Shown here: in pieces, positions 62,440 through 64,000 of the stretch
Layout: each line of letters begins with the position of its first letter
Numbering within the stretch: the stretch's first letter is position 1
Assembly (NCBI RefSeq): GCF_963678635.1
Contig: NC_087067.1
Coordinates: 44,245,829 to 44,309,828, forward strand
Length of the DNA: 64,000 nucleotides
DNA from: Symsagittifera roscoffensis
Taxonomy: Eukaryota > Xenacoelomorpha > Acoela > Convolutidae
Reading direction: 5' to 3'
Notes under the pieces: model-generated
Databases searched by the model: none
What the model was told of the DNA's origin: nothing
Seen by the model: only the letters and a program-made list of their open reading frames with translations
Position numbers and translations under genes: made by a program

Positions 62440-64000
62440 GTGAAAAAACGAGATGATTTTCACTTAAATAGGTCATGATTTAATATGTATTTTTTTTCGG
62501 GAAAAAGTTTTTGCTCAAATTTAATTTCGGGGTTTGACTAATGATTTCTTTCCAAATTCACTTTGTTTCCTTTGTTTAATGAAGGCAAACTCCAGTTATC
62601 GAACAGCGAAAAAGGCAAAGGTCACGAAAAACTACTCCTAGCTTTAAAAATGGACTTCAATTTGCCGAATTCCCAGCGGAAAATAAATTAAATTTGATCC
62701 AGTTTTCTCTAAATAGGACAAAAAAAAGCCAATCAAAAGTTTTCTGAAATTCCTTTAGGTTCAACTTGATAAGATTTTTTCTTCAAAAGTTGACAAATGT
62801 TCGAAAATATTCAATCATTTTTTTCCGTTTCTTTATTTTTCTGCACTTCCAATTTTGTTTGATATTTTTCCTAAATAATCATAGTATTTTCATTTTGTTT
62901 GAAAAATGTTTCTTTTTTGCAAATATTGTAGTTTTTCTGGAAAACTATACCAATCTTAAAAAGCAATACCAATAGAAAGACTGTCTTTTCCCTATGTGCT
63001 TGCATACTGCCCAAGTCTCTTTTTACTTCACCCACCGTCTTCGAAAAAGTCTCTATTTGACCCATAATTTGATTTTTTCGTTTTCTCCAAAACTACCCAC
63101 CGAAATATGAAATTCTGGGTTCAATAGAGATAATGGGAAATGGAAACTCACCTGCTTTAGCCGCCGCTCCCATTTTTAAATACCAAGCTATCGCCCTCGG
63201 AAAAGGCACATTTTTGATTTTTTGTTCGTTTATCGAAAGTTTTTGACTTTTCTCGAAAACTACCCTAGCAAGTCTGAGGTTAATCGGGAAATCCGGTTTG
63301 AGGAATTTTCTCTGCTGGAGTGACCTCGAAATAGTTTGAACTGAAAAAATTAATGGATTTCGGAAAGTAAAGTTTTTGAACTTTTGACCGTTTTTTTATA
63401 AACTTTCGTGATTTTTCTTAAAGTACCCCATCAAATCTGAGATGAAGGGTTCAATTGGTAGAACCGGTTGCGAGAATTTTTCCTGCAAAAGCTGAGACTT
63501 CTTGATTTTTTCTAAGAGAAATGTTACGTCCTCGGGAAACTTCGATGTCTTGAAATTGTTTACTCTTCTCACTTACTTTAGTAGAGAAACAACTAAGATT
63601 TTGGGCCAAGTCCAGTTTTTGAAATTACGCATTTCGTCTGTTTGAAATTACGCATCTGTGTAAAAAGATCTAATACGTACCTCCAGCTTTAACAGGGTCC
63701 CTAGTTGTCTTTTATCGAGACTACTAAATTTTGGCTCGCCTAGTTTTTTTTCCACATTTTTCATGCTTTCAATGCTTTTGGTTTTTTATGTTCGTTGTAT
63801 GACAGGTGGTGCGAAGATCCGCTTCGCCTCGGTGTTCCACCATTTCTTATTTTCAATTATTTGAGAAAACCGCCGTTCAGTTTCCAAGTTTTTTTGTTTA
63901 ATACGGTTAGTTTTAATCAGCACTGTGGACCATATATCCAAATAACGAAAGATGAATAAGTCTTAAATGCAAAATTGTTCTGTGAAAGAAAGTCGACATT
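62440..64000. repeat. Terminal repeats: families B and F, hairpin motif
   Basis: Family B at 62440-62760 (CAGTTATCGAACAGCG, CACGAAAAACTAC). Family F modules at 63020-63640, in which CTACC....AATCTGAG, GGTTCAAT.G, GTTGCGAGAATTTTTCCTGC and CCTCGG recur about every 150-180 bp. Hairpin motif at 63797-63836. No gene is recognised up to the window end. Confidence 0.5.

Overview
This window is nuclear DNA from a multicellular animal, most likely an invertebrate. By eye it is AT-rich, with poly-T runs and long stretches of decayed transposon. Its genes have GT-AG introns of about 300 bp to 4.4 kb and encode conserved metazoan proteins. I cannot name the species. All conserved host genes lie on the + strand; most open frames on the - strand belong to retroelements.

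Layout. 1-13 kb is a transposon nest: a retrotransposon gag region running off the left edge (-), a decayed RTE-like LINE (-), a broken Penelope-like element (PLE) interrupted by a 924-bp DNA transposon, a PLE remnant on +, and a nearly intact PLE (-) with GIY-YIG endonuclease and an inverted-repeat tail. 13.85-14.84 kb holds an intronless SLC66A2-like PQ-loop transporter gene. 15-19.6 kb is repeat-rich with tRNA-like pieces. 20.1-31 kb is a complete eight-exon GTPBP1/GTPBP2-type GTPase gene (708 codons as assembled here); its introns contain a foldback element and a 2-kb satellite. 35.03 kb is an intact tRNA-Thr(AGT). 35.8-40.7 kb is a complete two-exon 6-pyruvoyltetrahydropterin synthase gene (144 codons) with a 4.4-kb intron that appears to use a GC donor. 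43.7-51.0 kb is a ZDHHC2/15/20-type palmitoyltransferase gene, and an intronless DNAJC22-type gene ending in KDEL sits inside its first recognisable intron on the same strand. 51-56.8 kb is dispersed repeat. A lone coding exon at 56.8 kb I could not identify. 57.8-61.8 kb is a nearly full-length but mutated CR1/L2-like LINE (-) inserted into an older tRNA-derived repeat. 62-64 kb is more repeat.

The intergenic and intronic DNA is built from a few dispersed families that I labelled A to H from internal comparison: several with TIRs, one with a terminal hairpin, one tRNA-derived, one a Tc1/mariner-type foldback. The host genes are individual housekeeping or membrane genes with no evident shared pathway. 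The observations I rate highest are the PHD-like finger inside the PLE reverse transcriptase, the His-to-Cys change in the GTPase G3 motif, the nested DNAJC22 gene with its KDEL tail, and the covarying hammerhead-like motif in PLE tails.
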